This document shows, in pieces, positions 32,641 through 44,345 of a stretch of 64,000 nt of DNA. A program made the translations under genes and the position numbers. A model generated the notes under the pieces. That model was not told the DNA's origin, did not search any database, and saw only the letters and a list, made by a program, of their open reading frames with translations. How positions within the stretch are numbered: position 1 is the stretch's first letter; each line of letters starts with the position of its first letter. This DNA comes from Quercus robur (Eukaryota > Streptophyta > Magnoliopsida > Fagales > Fagaceae), in the NCBI RefSeq assembly GCF_932294415.1, contig NC_065535.1:94566862-94630861 (forward strand), in the 5' to 3' direction.

Positions 32641-34397
32641 AAGTTTCAGAAAGTTTTGATGATTCAATTGCTCTCCAAAAAACAGGATTTTTAGGATTCA
32701 TTTCCATGCCGCCGTTGGATGACAGATTGTGCACTAATCTTAGCCACATACTCCAAGAATTCATTCAAGACAGTAGGGCAGTTTTCCTTTGAAGTATTCA
32801 AAACCATCTATCTGCATCACAGCTGGGAAAAAAAATTGAGAATAAGCTGCAGCCAAAATTAGAAGAAAAATCTAGACAATAAAAACACTTAAACACAACT
32901 TGAATCTTGAGAAGTCATTACAAAACGAAGGGCATAACTACACAACAAAGCAACAGAAATATCAAACCTAATGGTGAACTTTTAGTCATACTTGCTGTCA
33001 TCAATCTAGTCTGACAATTTTTTTTAAAATTTTTTTTTATCATCAATCCTAGTTTGACACTCTCACCAATAGATCTGGAACATTTAGAAAGACTAGCAGT
33101 TTTTTAAAAGTATGTCATTAGCATCTGCCGATGTACTTCAATTTTAGTTATGACATTCTCGCAATCAGATTTTTAATATTTATTAAAATGTTAATTAACT
33201 TTTCCTTCTTGTAACAGAATTTTATCAAACATGATTTCTTTGACATTACTGTATGGGGCATAGTACTAAACCCAGATCAATTGACCCACATTAATGATTT
33301 ACTAACTTTCAGGATCAGGATCCTTTTTGAGGATATGTTAAAATTTCATTAACTTTTCCTTCTTGTAACACAAGTTCATCAAACATGATTTCTTCTACAT
33401 TAGTGTATGGGGCACTAGTACTAAAAGTAAAAGCCCACCCAGATCAACTGACCCACGTTAATCAAATCCACAAGGACATCATGTTAAACCGTGAAATTGT
33501 TTAATTAAATTAAAAGAGATAGCATGAAAAAGCAAGCAAGTGAAAATTAAGTCTGAATTAGATGGCATGAAAAAACAAAACTATCCGGCCAGGGAGAGGG
33601 GAGTGTGGCCGGTAGGTGGGCATATTGAGCGCAATTACTCATTCAGTTATCCTCTCAAATGAGAGTCCCCTGTATTCTCCAGGCCTTTCCAGTAGAATGC
33701 AGTTCAAAATGCAACTTGATAGCAAACTACTTAAGGGCCAAATTTACAAAACTCCTATGGGCTCAGGGGATAGTTAAACACTTAATATCACAGGTGTGTA
33801 ATTGAGAATGAGAGAGAGATGCAAACATATTGACTAATAATTCATATTATTTAAACTGAAGGATGAGTACCATAGCATTCTACCGAATTTTTATTATTTG
33901 ATCTCGTTTAAGTAAATTTCATATCACATTTTTAAAACATATAAGAATTAAAAAAAAAAAAATCTCATTTCCCACGGTATATATTATAGGAACATGAATG
34001 GTATGTATGTAAGCATTAACTATTAACATAAAGAACAACTCAACTAACTAAATGAATCCTTTCATATTTCAAAAAAAAAAAAAAAAAATGAATCCTTTCA
34101 AAAGAACAATGGCAAAGCGATACAGGGGATCCAAATACATAGAAAACCTCAAAAAAAAATTCATAAATTAAAAAGAAAGCACACAAGAATCATGATTTGG
34201 AGCTAAAACATAATAACAAATCAATATTTCGAAATCCAAAATTTGGGGAAATAACAAATCTTCAAAGAACACACCTTGAGGTAGTGACACCACACTTGCG
34301 AAGGCTCCGACATAATTTTCAGACGCAGGAAGGACGCGTGCGGCGGTGTATGTGGCGGCGTAGAGCTCCGGTGCTAAGAAGAGAGGAGGAGAGAAGT
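32560..34397 (-). repeat. outer arm of large inverted duplication
   Basis: Reverse complement of 29535-31110 with extra material (minisatellite; a GC-richer insert at about 33580-33740). It ends at GGAGAGAAG 34389-34397, exactly where the L1 LINE tail begins. Confidence 0.85.
32590..34313 (-). pseudogene. unrecognised gene start, copy 2
   Basis: Exon 1 at 34275-34313 codes the same 13 residues as copy 1. Exon 2 starts at 32811 after GATGCAG with the words DGFEYFK; one extra A then shifts the frame, after which CPTV and EFLEYVAKISAQSVIQ can be followed in the other frame. MEMNPKNPVFWRAIESSK continues after a second shift. So this copy is also broken, but it keeps more of the original protein than copy 1. 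Its promoter has been separated by the LINE at 34398. Confidence 0.5.
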
Positions 34398-34713
34398 TTT
34401 TTATTTTATTTTGAAAATAGATAGAAGTATATTAAAAAAACTGAAGGAGTACAAAGTCTGCTGTAGGGGTGGCTCCCACAGACCAGACCCCAACAGTCAA
34501 TACAATCAAAAGGAAAAGAAAACTATAAATCAAAAGGAAAATAAAACTATAAAGTAAAATGTATGCAAGAATCACAAAAGTGACGGTAGCACACTCAGGT
34601 GCTCAGATGGTAGGCCTGCTACGAGTGAAACGTTGGTATTTGTCCAATAACGTTTCTGCACTCTTGAGTATTGCATGCGGCGGGGTTTGAGACGCTTCAA
34701 AGTAAAATCTATT

Positions 34714-37700
34714 TCACGCGTTCCATATGGACCATGTCACCATGGCCCACAACTCAAATTCTTTGCGGGACAACCTTCCCTTTAAAGATTGGGCTAAGCT
34801 GAAGAACGTCCTAGCCGAGGAGTCACTCTTCTGCAATTTTCCTTTGACAAGAGCCCATACATTTCGTGCTAAAGGGCACTGCCACAGGATATGGAGAACC
34901 GTCTCATCACTCGAACCACACACCGCACATTTAGGGTCAATGGGTACTCGCCGACGTGCTAAGTTTGCTCGAGTAGGTAGGATATCTGAGCTAGCCCCCC
35001 ACACGAAGTTTCGTACCTTAGGAGGGATAGGTAACTGCCACAGCCAGTTCCACATGGGCTTGTCTTCTTGCACCCTGGAGTGTTCGTCGTTCCCTGTCCC
35101 ATTCATCCGGAGTGATACTTGATAAGCAGTTCGAACCGAAAACGTTTGGGCCTTATTTTCATTCCATATTAGTGTATCTCGACCCTCTAAACTCCCCAGG
35201 CGAATCCGCAGAACTTCATCTCTCGACGGTGGTTGAAACCAAGCATTGACCTTCCCCCTGTCCCACTGTTTAGTTTGTGGGTTTATAAAGTCCACCACCC
35301 TTAACATCAAGTCCACCCCATCATGAAAAGTCGGGGTGTGAGGTAGCCACTTGTGAGACTGAATACCAACCGAGCTCCCATCGCCGATTTTCCATATGGA
35401 TCCCATCCTAATTAGCTCCCTAGCATTGAGGAGACTACGCCACACGTAAGAGGGGTTGCACCCAAGTTCGGCCTCCATGAATGAGCATGTGGGGAAGTAC
35501 CTTGCTTTGTACACTCGGTAGAACAACGAGTGTGTCCCATGGATGAGTCTCCACGCCTGCTTAGCCAACATCGCAAGGTTAAACGCATGAATATCGCGAA
35601 AGCCCACCCCCCCTCTATTCTTAGGAGTGCACAGCTTGCCCCAGTTGATCCAGTGAATTTTCTGCTCATTTCGAGTCTGCCCCCACCAATACTTTGCCAA
35701 TACTGAGTTCATCCCATCACATACAGCTCTAAGGATTTTGAAGATGCTCATCAAGTACGTAGATATTGCCTAGGCCACCGTCTTAATAAGGACTTCTCTC
35801 CCAGCCTTAGAGATTTTTTTTTTCTTCCACCCCATCACCCTTTTAGAGATCCTTTCCTGAAGATCCTTGAAGGTACTGACTTTTGATCTGCCCCCCATTA
35901 TGGGTAAACTTAGATATTTTTCGCAGCTTGTCATTACCTGCGCCCCAAACATAGACTGAATATTTTCTTGAACCTCTCGACGTGTGTTCCTGCTAAAGAA
36001 CAATGCAGTCTTTTGGCGATTAATAACCTGCTCTGAAGCCTTTTCGTACTGGGCTAGCATGTCCATCAACCGACGACATTCATCCGTTTTTGCTTCACTA
36101 AACAGTAGGCTATCGTCAGCGAAAAGAAGGTGAGAGATACGCACCCCACCCTGACAAGAAGTAAGTCCTTTCAAGTGGCGGGTTTCAGTCGCCTTTCGCA
36201 GCAAGGACGAGAACCCTTCAGCGCAAAAAAGGAAGAGGTATGGAGACAATGGGTCCCCTTGCTTGATGCCTCTAGAGGGGGAGACATATCCGCAAGGTTC
36301 GCCATTAATAATGATGGAGTAAGAGGTTGTACGTACTGTCAGCATTGCGAGGTCCACCCACTGCATTGGAAAACCGATTCTCAACATGATTTTTTCAAGG
36401 AATTCCCATTCCACCCTACTGTAAGCCTTGCTAACATCAAGCTCGACTGCCATGTGCCCGACCTTCCCTCTCCGCCTATTCCGCATCCTGTGTATCATTT
36501 CATATGCAACAGAAGTATTATCTGTGATAAGCCGGTCAGGTACAAATGCACTTTGGGAGTCCGAGATAACATTAGATAATATAGGTTTCACCCGATTCGC
36601 AAGTACTTTTGAGATAATCCTTGAGACAACGTTACCCAAACTTATAGGACGGTATTCAGTGATGAGTTGAGGATCCTTCTTTTTAGGAATTAGCATAATA
36701 TGTGTATAGTTCATTTTATGCAAGTACCTCCCTGAGTGTAAGACAGAAAAAATCGCTGCAGTGACGTCGTGCCCTACAACGTGCCAAAATCTTTGGAAAA
36801 AGAAGGGAGACATACCGTCCGGGCCTGGTGACTTAGAGGGGTGCATCTGGAAGAGGGCTGCCCGGACCTCCTCCTCGGTGTATGAACACATCAAGCTCCT
36901 TGCCATCTCTTCAATCACTACGTTATCCACAGAGCTTAGCACATCCTCCATGCTAAGTTCCGTTGAAGCAGTGAACAAATCTTTGTAGTATGCTTCTGCT
37001 ATGGCTGCTATCTCCCCTGTATTTGTGCACCAAACCCCATTTGAATCATGCAGGCCCTCGATGGTATTTTTCCTGCATCGTTGGCTAGCCCGTTGGTGAA
37101 AATACTTCGTGTTCTTGTCTCCAGCGGGAAGCCAGATGGACCGAGATCGTTGACGCCAGAACACCTCTTTGTGGTGTAGAAGGTCATTAATCTCTCTTCG
37201 AACCTCATTTATTTAGTCCAAATTTTCCCCGAAACCCACTGCCCTTAGCTCCTCCAGCTCACCCTGTTTGGTGTTTAACTTGTCCCGGGTGTTCCCGAAG
37301 GTATTCCTACTCCAAGCCACGAGGTCCATCCTGCACCTTTTAATTTTTTCAAACAAACAAAACATAGGACTACCTATAGGTTGATTTTGTGTCCAAGAGG
37401 TTCTAATCCAGTCTTCACACTCTGGGTGGGCCACCCACTTCTCCTCGAACCGGTGAAGCTTTGTTTTTCGGTGATGGCGTAAACCAGTGGGCTCAGTGGT
37501 TAACAAGATGGGGTCATGGTCAGAATAGACTGCTGTCATGTGAAGGACTTTTGCCTGTGGGTAAAGCTCTCGCCAATCCTACGAAGCACAAACCCGATCA
37601 AGTCGTTGTTCCACAAAGTCAACCCCATGTCTTCCGTTTCTCCATGTGTATCTATAGCCTTGAAAGCCCAAGTCCACTAGCCCGCAGTGAAGAAGTGTGG

Positions 37701-38187
37701 TCTGGAAATCCTGCATGGGTCGTAGCGGTTTGGGGGTTCAGCCATTCCTCTCATCAGAGTTGAGGATTTCGTTAAAATCGCCGAGACACACCCAAGGAAG
37801 TGATGCCCGACCCGCTAGATGCCTCATCAAATGCCATGTCTCACACTTTAGCCTTTCTTCAGGGTGCCCATAAACCCCTGTCAGTCGCCAAAGTAATTGC
37901 GATGGGGAAGAAATATGGATGTCAATGTGGTTAGGGGAGTAGGTCTGGGTAGAGACCACCACTTTATTCTTCCAAAGCAAAGCAAGCCCACCACTACGGT
38001 TCACACTAGGCACAACTAGCATCGAGGGAAACTCCAACTCCGTTTTAATGGACTGCATCTCACTGACTTTCAATTTTGTTTCCATAAGAAACAAAATTGT
38101 CGGTCCTTTTTTTCTTACCAAATCAGTAAGTACTTGAACTACCCGGCGGTTCCCAAGCCCCCGGCAATTCCAGCTCATGATGATCAC
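34714..38187 (-). pseudogene. LINE ORF2: endonuclease and reverse transcriptase
   Basis: 38187-37738 is the endonuclease start (MSWNCRGLGN, METKL, CLGDFNEIL). 37539-37213 keeps the SDHDP motif of the endonuclease end. 37164-35770 is the reverse transcriptase (KSPGPDGM, RPISLGNV, GIKQGDPLSP, catalytic FADD in LLFADDSLLF). After one TAG in the same frame, 35754-34714 holds the zf-RVT region (PKCAVCGS ... HILWQCP). The breaks are a stop after DERNG, a shift between 37539 and 37164, the TAG near 35770 and a stop after WSIWNA. The catalytic residues are present but the reading frame is not continuous, so it is inactive. Confidence 0.9.
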
Positions 38188-38978
38188 GGTGTTCGGCGGG
38201 GCTGAGAGGCAGCCGCCGCCGTTGGAATAGTTGGTTTAGTTTCATCGGCCAAAACCTTTTGCCGCTTATTCTTCTCCTTCTCTGCATTAGAAACTTCTTT
38301 GTGCTTGTGGTCTCGTTCAGCTCTCTTAGTACCAACCCGAGTGAAAGAGTTGGTGGGTTTGTCTTTCTTTTCATTGCATTGGGTTTGTGAAGTTGTTTTT
38401 CACGTAGTTGCTTTTTGTGGAAAATTACTAGTAGACCCCTTCTCCCATGCACGTGAATGTGGTTTCACTTTTGGCACGGATTGGGTCACGTGACCTTCTT
38501 TACTTTCTTGTTTATCCATACTATATAATATAGGTACAGTGAAAAGGTCATGTGTTGGAATGTCTGAAACCATAGAGTGTCGGTGTGGGCTGTCATGGGG
38601 TTGGCAGGTCTGTTTCGGTGTATGGTCGGCTTCTATGGGATTTGGTTTCAAGGTGTTAGGTTCTGGTGGCAACTTTTGCTTGATCTGTGGAGAAAAATTG
38701 TCTTTGTCAGTCCCATGAATTCTGGATTTTCCGCCTTCGCAGGTGTCTACGTTTACAGTGCCTCGAAAATCGGTGTTGTCGGTCACATCACTCAGATTCA
38801 ACCTTGGAGTTTCCGTGACCTGTGCGTCCCTTAGTGGCGTCGAAGTCGCCAGCGTTGGTCTGTGCCGTGGAGGGCTGTCCTCGGTACTTTGTGGACTGCC
38901 TGGTTTTGTTCGAATCCTAGCGCGAAGCCATTCTCCGTATGGCCTACTCTCGGTGGTTCCTTCGTACAGATGAGGGCA

Positions 38979-39638
38979 TCAGTTTGCATCGTGACCCACT
39001 TTACCACACTGAAAGCACATTCCGACGAGCCTCTCGTACTTGTAAGCAACCTTGACTTGGTCGCCTTCTGGACTTACCACCTGACCGCCTCTCCGTATTG
39101 GTTTCTCAAGCGGTATCTCCACTCTAATCCGCAGAAAGCGGGCCTGGTTCGACGCGAGTTCCTTACAGTCTACTTCCATCACTCGCCCGATACCCCGACC
39201 GATATCCAGCCCCGCTTCCTCGTTGATGAGGTCGAAAGGCAGACCCCATACCTGGACCCATATTGGCAAACACGTGAACCGAACTGACCTGGCTGTCAAA
39301 CCCATCTCCCATCTCTGCAACACCAACATATTGTTCTCGAAGCTCCACGGATCGTTGTCCCACACCCATTATAGTTGGCTTTCCAATGAGAACCTGAACT
39401 GAAACAGTCCTTCCCCAACTTCTACGATTTTGAGGTTGCTACCCATTTTCCACACAGACCATAGGAGGTTTTTTGCAGCTCTTGCATTGAATGGGCAAGT
39501 GGTCATGAATTTTCCGATGAGGCTAAGGGAGTATTCCTCAAGAATCCCGTCCCTACCGGCCGCTCATATGGTGATAAGCTCCTCCTCTTCAGATGTTAAT
39601 GAAATGTTTTGGATCCGTTCAATGAAGTCAGAATCCAT
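38979..39638 (-). pseudogene. LINE ORF1: nucleic-acid-binding protein
   Basis: Begins at ATG 39638 (MDSDFIERIQNISLTSEEEE), meets TGA after about 25 codons, and continues in a shifted frame at 39365 with a DUF4283-like region (DPWSFENNMLVLQRWE, GLPFDLINEEAG) and a CCHC zinc knuckle (CFQCGKVGH). A TGA falls between His and the last Cys of the knuckle. Plant L1 ORF1 proteins bind the element RNA. Broken. Confidence 0.8.
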
Positions 39639-39800
39639 TTAGGAAGAAGAGAGGGAGGGGAAAAGAAGTATACTGTATGAGGAGGAAAAGTTACGAATAT
39701 GTCCGCTCTTACTCTCCACCGGTAGAGCCACGGTCAGAGGATAAGAGAAGGAGGGCTCACCCTTGGTGAGAGGAAACACTCCTACGAGAGGAGAAAAATA

Positions 39801-40144
39801 GAATTCACCAAAGTTACCTCCGGACAGAAGTTAAACTCATAAAATATTAGCACAATGCGAGTCCATATCAGGTTTAACAAAAGAGAAGAGAGGTTTTACG
39901 CCACCAATGAGGAGCTGCCACGTCAGATATTCAATGAGGACTCAATACACTCTATCACAACGAATTCTAGCTCAAATAAAACCAAAATCACCAAACAGAA
40001 CGTGTTCAGAAGCCTTACCTGGAGAAAACAGCACCAACACCAACGCCTCCTCTCCTCTGACCAACGGAGCTCCTCCTCGCCACTGGAGCCGGTGCCCACG
40101 CACCCAAATGCTTCGGTTTGTTCCGATTAACCCTTTATTGTTTG
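39801..40144 (+). other. left part of the locus split by the LTR element
   Basis: Contains ATATTAGCACAATGCGAGTC, which recurs at 51862 and 57268 beside the copied cysteine-rich exons, and a CT/AC-rich stretch (40025-40125) that could be a 5' leader or exon. Sequence to the right of the LTR element (48532 on) resembles the intron after 29654, so this may be the promoter side of another relative of that gene. No frame is convincing. Confidence 0.35.
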
Positions 40145-41258
40145 TGAAAGTTCAAAAACGTGTACAAAAACACTTTTGAACGTTTAGACCCCCAAAAACC
40201 AATTTAATCAATACAAGCAATATGTTAAACAACTAGTGTGCGGAAACTTAACATATGCTATAACATGGAATTGATTAAACAACTATCTAAGCCACATCAA
40301 AATAAACCACAGCAGATTAATGTAAAGGCAGAGATAGAGAGGAAGGAAGATGCAAACACAGCGATAACACCAGATATGTTATCGAAGAGGAAACCGAAGA
40401 CCTCGGCGAAAAACCTCTCCGCCGCCCTCCAAGCGGTAATCAATCCACTAGAAAATACAGTTGGGATACAAGGACAGCAATAGACCCTCCAAGCCTAATC
40501 TACCCAATGCACCTAAGCCCTCCAAGCTTCTTGCTCCAACGAGGTTGCGCCGAACCTTTTTCTTTTCTAGCTTTCCGGATTCCGCTACTACACCGTAGCA
40601 TCAACCAATAAAGATTGGCTCCTTCCTAACTGCTTCCCAGAACTCCAAACGTCTGTCTCACAGAGATGATAATGGTGAGAACCAGGTTTGGTATAATGGC
40701 CTCTCAAGGATTTGACAATGGAGAGGAAGAGAGTGAGGGATTTTGATGAGACTCTAAGGTAGAGATTGTGGGTGAAATAATCTGGTTTTTCTTTAGGGTT
40801 TCTCTCTCAAAATTCTCTCTGGAAGCTCTCTTTCAATTGTGGGTTAAAAGGGTATTTATACTGGAGTGAAGAGGAATGCGAAACGTCAGGTTTTTCTCCA
40901 AAACAGAGGTGGCTCGCGGCTTGACCTCGCGGCTTGACTAAGTCGCGAGTTCCAGTCGCGAGTTAACCGTATGGCCAGTTGTCCTGTTTTGTCCTGTAGT
41001 GCTCCAGCTAGCATGACTGTTCATCTTCCAGCATGCTTGGCACGTGTGCAGATTCTGGCGGGTTGAAGCCGCGAGTCCAGCCGCGAGTTCCAGCCGCGAC
41101 ACTCTGTTTTCTTGCACACTCTTGAGCAATCTTCACACTATCTCACTCACTACCCTTACAACAATCCCACCTAAATACAGGGTTACTAAATGCTGAATTA
41201 CAAGCAAATTTGGCATGGAATAAAGCCAATTAGATGGTTGAATAAATTCAACCTTACA
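40145..41258 (-). repeat. 3' LTR
   Basis: TGAAAGTTC ... CCTTACA on plus. Same length as the other LTR. Differences seen: GAAATAATC versus GAAACAATC, CAGAGGTGG versus CAGGGGTGG, and GGCATGG versus GGCACGG. It holds the clustered TCGCGACT/TCGCGGCT words at 40914-40965 and 41067-41100. Confidence 0.95.
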
Positions 41259-41270
41259 ATCTCCCCCTTT
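41259..41270 (-). promoter_or_regulatory. polypurine tract
   Basis: AAAGGGGGAGAT on the minus strand directly beside the 3' LTR, as expected for plus-strand DNA priming. A very similar tract followed by a similar word (CTCCCCCTTTTTGTCACGAA on plus, 42061-42080) lies 800 bases further in. Confidence 0.8.
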
Positions 41271-42084
41271 GGCTATTCCGTGACAAAACCCTAAAACAGA
41301 CTCTAGACTTAACATGTGAGTTGGGAACAGTTGATCAAAACTCACTCACACCTAATTCTAGAAGCTGTGAAGCACTTGAATCATATGAACATAAACTCCT
41401 GAAACACAACAATACACCATGATCATTGTAAGCAGAAAATTATTAATGCATATGAAACAGGCAAAAAGAGATCAAGCATAAGATGGAGTTAATGAACAAA
41501 CCATGGCTTGATCAACCAAGTGAACACCACAAGGTAGTGATCACAGTGTTCATTCACACTTGGAATGAACACAAGGACATACAAGCTAACAAGCACAAAG
41601 CAAGACACTTGTATGTTCAACACTCAACCAATGCATAGCTCACATGGCATATGCATCTAGGAACAATCTTACAAGGGCACAAGAGTGACAGTACATAAAC
41701 CACAATGCAGAACATTTAGATTTAAAATACTGATTTCACATAGCATAAAGGCTGCACTTAAGCATGGTACATACCACAAGGCCTACAAACTATGCATAAA
41801 ACAATAACCCTAAAAGCTTACATAAGCAAATGGGTACAAACCAACAAATACCTGAATAATCATCATCAAACATATATAAAAGTTTATCCAAGAGTATATG
41901 AAGAAAGTTAGAAACAGTTATACACCAAAACACAGTGTATCAAAACCAAAATAACCATAAGTTTTGAAGATAAGACGAAAAACAAAATTATGTGTGTGTG
42001 TGTACTCCCCCTATCACTATGCACACTTCCCTTTGAACTTTTCTCCCCCTTACTGAATGCTCTCCCCCTTTTTGTCACGAATAG

Positions 42085-43230
42085 CTAAAGACTCTCGTCC
42101 AACTTTCGTTGAATCTCATCTAGCTGATTCTCCATAGTCTCGAGTCGCATTTGGACATGGTTGTTTGTGGAGTAGAGAAGTGCCACAAGCTCATCAACCC
42201 GTTTCTGAATATGCTCAAGAACACTGCCAACTCTGTCAGTAGGAGAAGCAGTTTGTGCTTGCGGAATACCAGCCGGTGAAGCTTCAGGAACATCACGAGA
42301 TGCAGATGTGGTATGTGCAGGTGTCTCTGAGTCAGGGGCAGATGAAGGACCCGGAGAGATGTGAGCATGTCTTAGTGATTTGGAGGAGTGACTTCTGCTC
42401 GCTTGAAGAGTTAACAAAGAAATGGGACGTTGACGAGTCAACATTTTACCATCTGCAGGAGGAATAATGCCAGCACTAAGGATGAGTTTCATGACGAGAC
42501 TGCAAAATGGAATGATTCCTCGAGCTGTAGATCGACAAGCGGTCTTCCTCAAGTTGTAGTAGATGTGAGCACATATATCAATGGGGGCTCCGGTAATGAG
42601 ATCACACAGAAATATAGCTCTCCCAAGATTGATGAATGTAGTGTTGGACAATGGGTAGAGATTGGTGAACATGATCAACTTCAGTGTGGTCAACTCAGGT
42701 GCAAACTTTGCGGTGCTGATGGAAGTTCCTGCACTAGACACCTCATGATCGTGTCCTAGGATTTGTAGAATTTCCCCAACCTCTGGATTTCGTTCATCAT
42801 AGGGAGTTAAGTTCACATTCTGAGGTCTGGTGATGCCGAGAAGATCTGCGATGGAGTCTGGGGTAACACTAAACTCTGTTCCTCTGACCCAGAAAATGAG
42901 GATAGGTCCAAGATCAGATGCATTGGAGAAGCATTCCTTGACCAGCTCATCCATTGGATCATCAAAGTTTCCGAACAAGTTTGCCCAGTCTCGTTTCTCA
43001 AAGATTCGAGGGATGAAAGTAGTCCCTAAGGTGTTGAACTCTACTACCCGCTCCACTATAGTTGTTGACTTGTCAAACACATTTGAGTAGGCGTGTGAGT
43101 TCAGGGGAACTCTGAATCTATCCTCATTGGGATCTTGAGATGCTTGAGATGAAAGACGAGTCCTTTTAGCAACTGGGGTTGCTGGTTCGTCAGAAACAAT
43201 GTCTTTACCCCTGGAAGATCGACGAGACAT
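42085..43230 (-). CDS. plant-transposon-protein-like ORF in pol position
   Basis: 381 residues from ATG 43230, which follows directly on a splice acceptor (CTGTTCTCTTGCAG). Starts MSRRSSRGKD with a basic KRTR word, then a folded region (PRIFEKRDWANLFGNFDDP, VRGTEFSVTPDSIADLLGI, IFTNLYP-like and LGRAIFLCDLITG words) resembling the 'putative plant transposon protein' domain common in plant genomes, a Ser/Pro-rich linker, and a C-terminal coiled coil (VLEHIQKRVDELVALL ... LDEIQRKLDESL). Function unknown; the basic N-terminus and coiled coil suggest a nucleic-acid-binding oligomer, which is inference. A leader exon with donor AAG|GTATGG at 43917 and a 687-base intron are likely. The frame is fully open. 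Confidence 0.75.
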   Translation of the reverse strand: MSRRSSRGKDIVSDEPATPVAKRTRLSSQASQDPNEDRFRVPLNSHAYSNVFDKSTTIVERVVEFNTLGTTFIPRIFEKRDWANLFGNFDDPMDELVKECFSNASDLGPILIFWVRGTEFSVTPDSIADLLGITRPQNVNLTPYDERNPEVGEILQILGHDHEVSSAGTSISTAKFAPELTTLKLIMFTNLYPLSNTTFINLGRAIFLCDLITGAPIDICAHIYYNLRKTACRSTARGIIPFCSLVMKLILSAGIIPPADGKMLTRQRPISLLTLQASRSHSSKSLRHAHISPGPSSAPDSETPAHTTSASRDVPEASPAGIPQAQTASPTDRVGSVLEHIQKRVDELVALLYSTNNHVQMRLETMENQLDEIQRKLDESL

Positions 43231-43917
43231 CTGCAAGAGAACAGGCCAACAGAAAAGAACCAAGCAACAATACCCCACAAAAGATTGTCAACAAGATTCA
43301 GTATAAACAATATTTCAATATAAAAACCCAGACTGAATAAAGTGCAGACCCAACCAATCCTTCCAACAAAGGACGCATAAACTAATACGTGCATCAAAGT
43401 TGGTGAAAGTGCACCAAGACAAAGAAAGGCAACACAACTGTCATTGAGACACGGTAACATGACCATGATATGCAATAAGAAACAACATATGAGCATTTAG
43501 AACAGATAACATAAATCACTCCATCAGAGACAGGAACATGGGGAAAATATTTCAATCATGAAGAAACCAAACATCCACACTGGAGCACGTGGAAAGACAA
43601 ACATTATGTTATCATATCAACTCAGAAACCAGAACCAAACACCAACATCAATATTCAGGCAAGTGTAATGAGTAAGTCACATAAACACCAAACCCATTTC
43701 AGAAAAGATCCTCAGATTCAATAATCAGCAAAAAAAATCAGAACAATGAAAAACACATAGACTGCTCAGCATGAAAACGGGTGAGAACAATATCAAAACA
43801 GGATACGCCATACCCATTACACATAGAGATAAGAATAACAAACACAAAACCAGTCCAAAACAGTAACAGAAATATGCAGGAAACAGAAACTGAGATTTGA
43901 GAAAGCAAAACCCATAC
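43231..43917 (-). other. probable leader intron of the second ORF
   Basis: The donor AAAAG|GTATGG at 43917 and the acceptor TGTTCTCTTGCAG at 43231-43243 (minus strand) flank a T-rich stretch with no conserved coding. The acceptor touches the ATG of the 381-residue protein. If real, this protein is made from a spliced or separately started RNA rather than from a Gag fusion. Confidence 0.55.
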
Positions 43918-44084
43918 CTTTTCTTGATGATTTGGAGAAGAAACGAAGCACCAAAAGGATTTGAAAAATGGATTCACGACGAGTTTTGGGAGAAAACAGC
44001 AGTTTTAAGAGAAAATGAATAGTTACAAAAGTTCGAGGGAAAACTGAAAGAGGTTTAAAACTGCTCCTGTTTCTGCAAAACACG

Positions 44085-44345
44085 CGATTTTCGCGACTGG
44101 TTCAAGTCGCCACACAGTCGCCAGCTCAAGCCGCCAAAACAGTCGAGGAAAATTTTGAAAAAATTTTTCTAAGTGTTTTTCGCGACTGGAAGGTCTACCC
44201 GCGAGTGAGTCGCGAGCCGAGCCGCGAAAATCTCTGAGTGAATCTCGCGACTGGACCTTCCACTCGCGAACAAGTCGCCAAAACTGACCAGCGAAGATGC
44301 AACTGAGGCTCGCGACTTGACACACCCGCGACTGAGCCGCCAAAA
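44085..44345. repeat. cluster of CGCGACT/GTCGCGAG words inside the LTR element
   Basis: At least ten copies of TCGCGACT, CCGCGA, GTCGCGAG, AGTCGCCA and similar words in 260 bases, in both orientations. It resembles the clusters inside both LTRs (40914-41100 and 48182-48368). The rest of the element is AT-rich. Confidence 0.8.

Larger units (their letters stand above)
34398..39800 (-). mobile_element. L1-type LINE, nearly full length, decayed
   Basis: The 5' end (minus strand) near 39800 has the CT-rich leader, then ORF1, then ORF2 with endonuclease, reverse transcriptase and zf-RVT regions, and an A-rich tail at 34398-34440. The RNase H end is largely missing. Several stops and shifts interrupt both frames. 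At its tail it abuts the gene-start copy at 34397. At its 5' side the text AGTTACCTCCGGACAGAAGT corresponds to the inverse of 29398-29423, so about 100 bases of target seem lost. Candidate target duplication: GAGAGGAGGAGAGAAG versus GAGAGGAGAAAAATAG; weak. Confidence 0.85.

Noticed and set aside
35412-39287. Long plus-strand and off-frame open reading frames in the LINE
   Set aside because: Antisense or shifted shadows of LINE ORF1 and ORF2; no family features of their own.
42255-43090. Plus-strand frames overlapping the second retroelement protein
   Set aside because: Antisense shadows of the open minus-strand frame.
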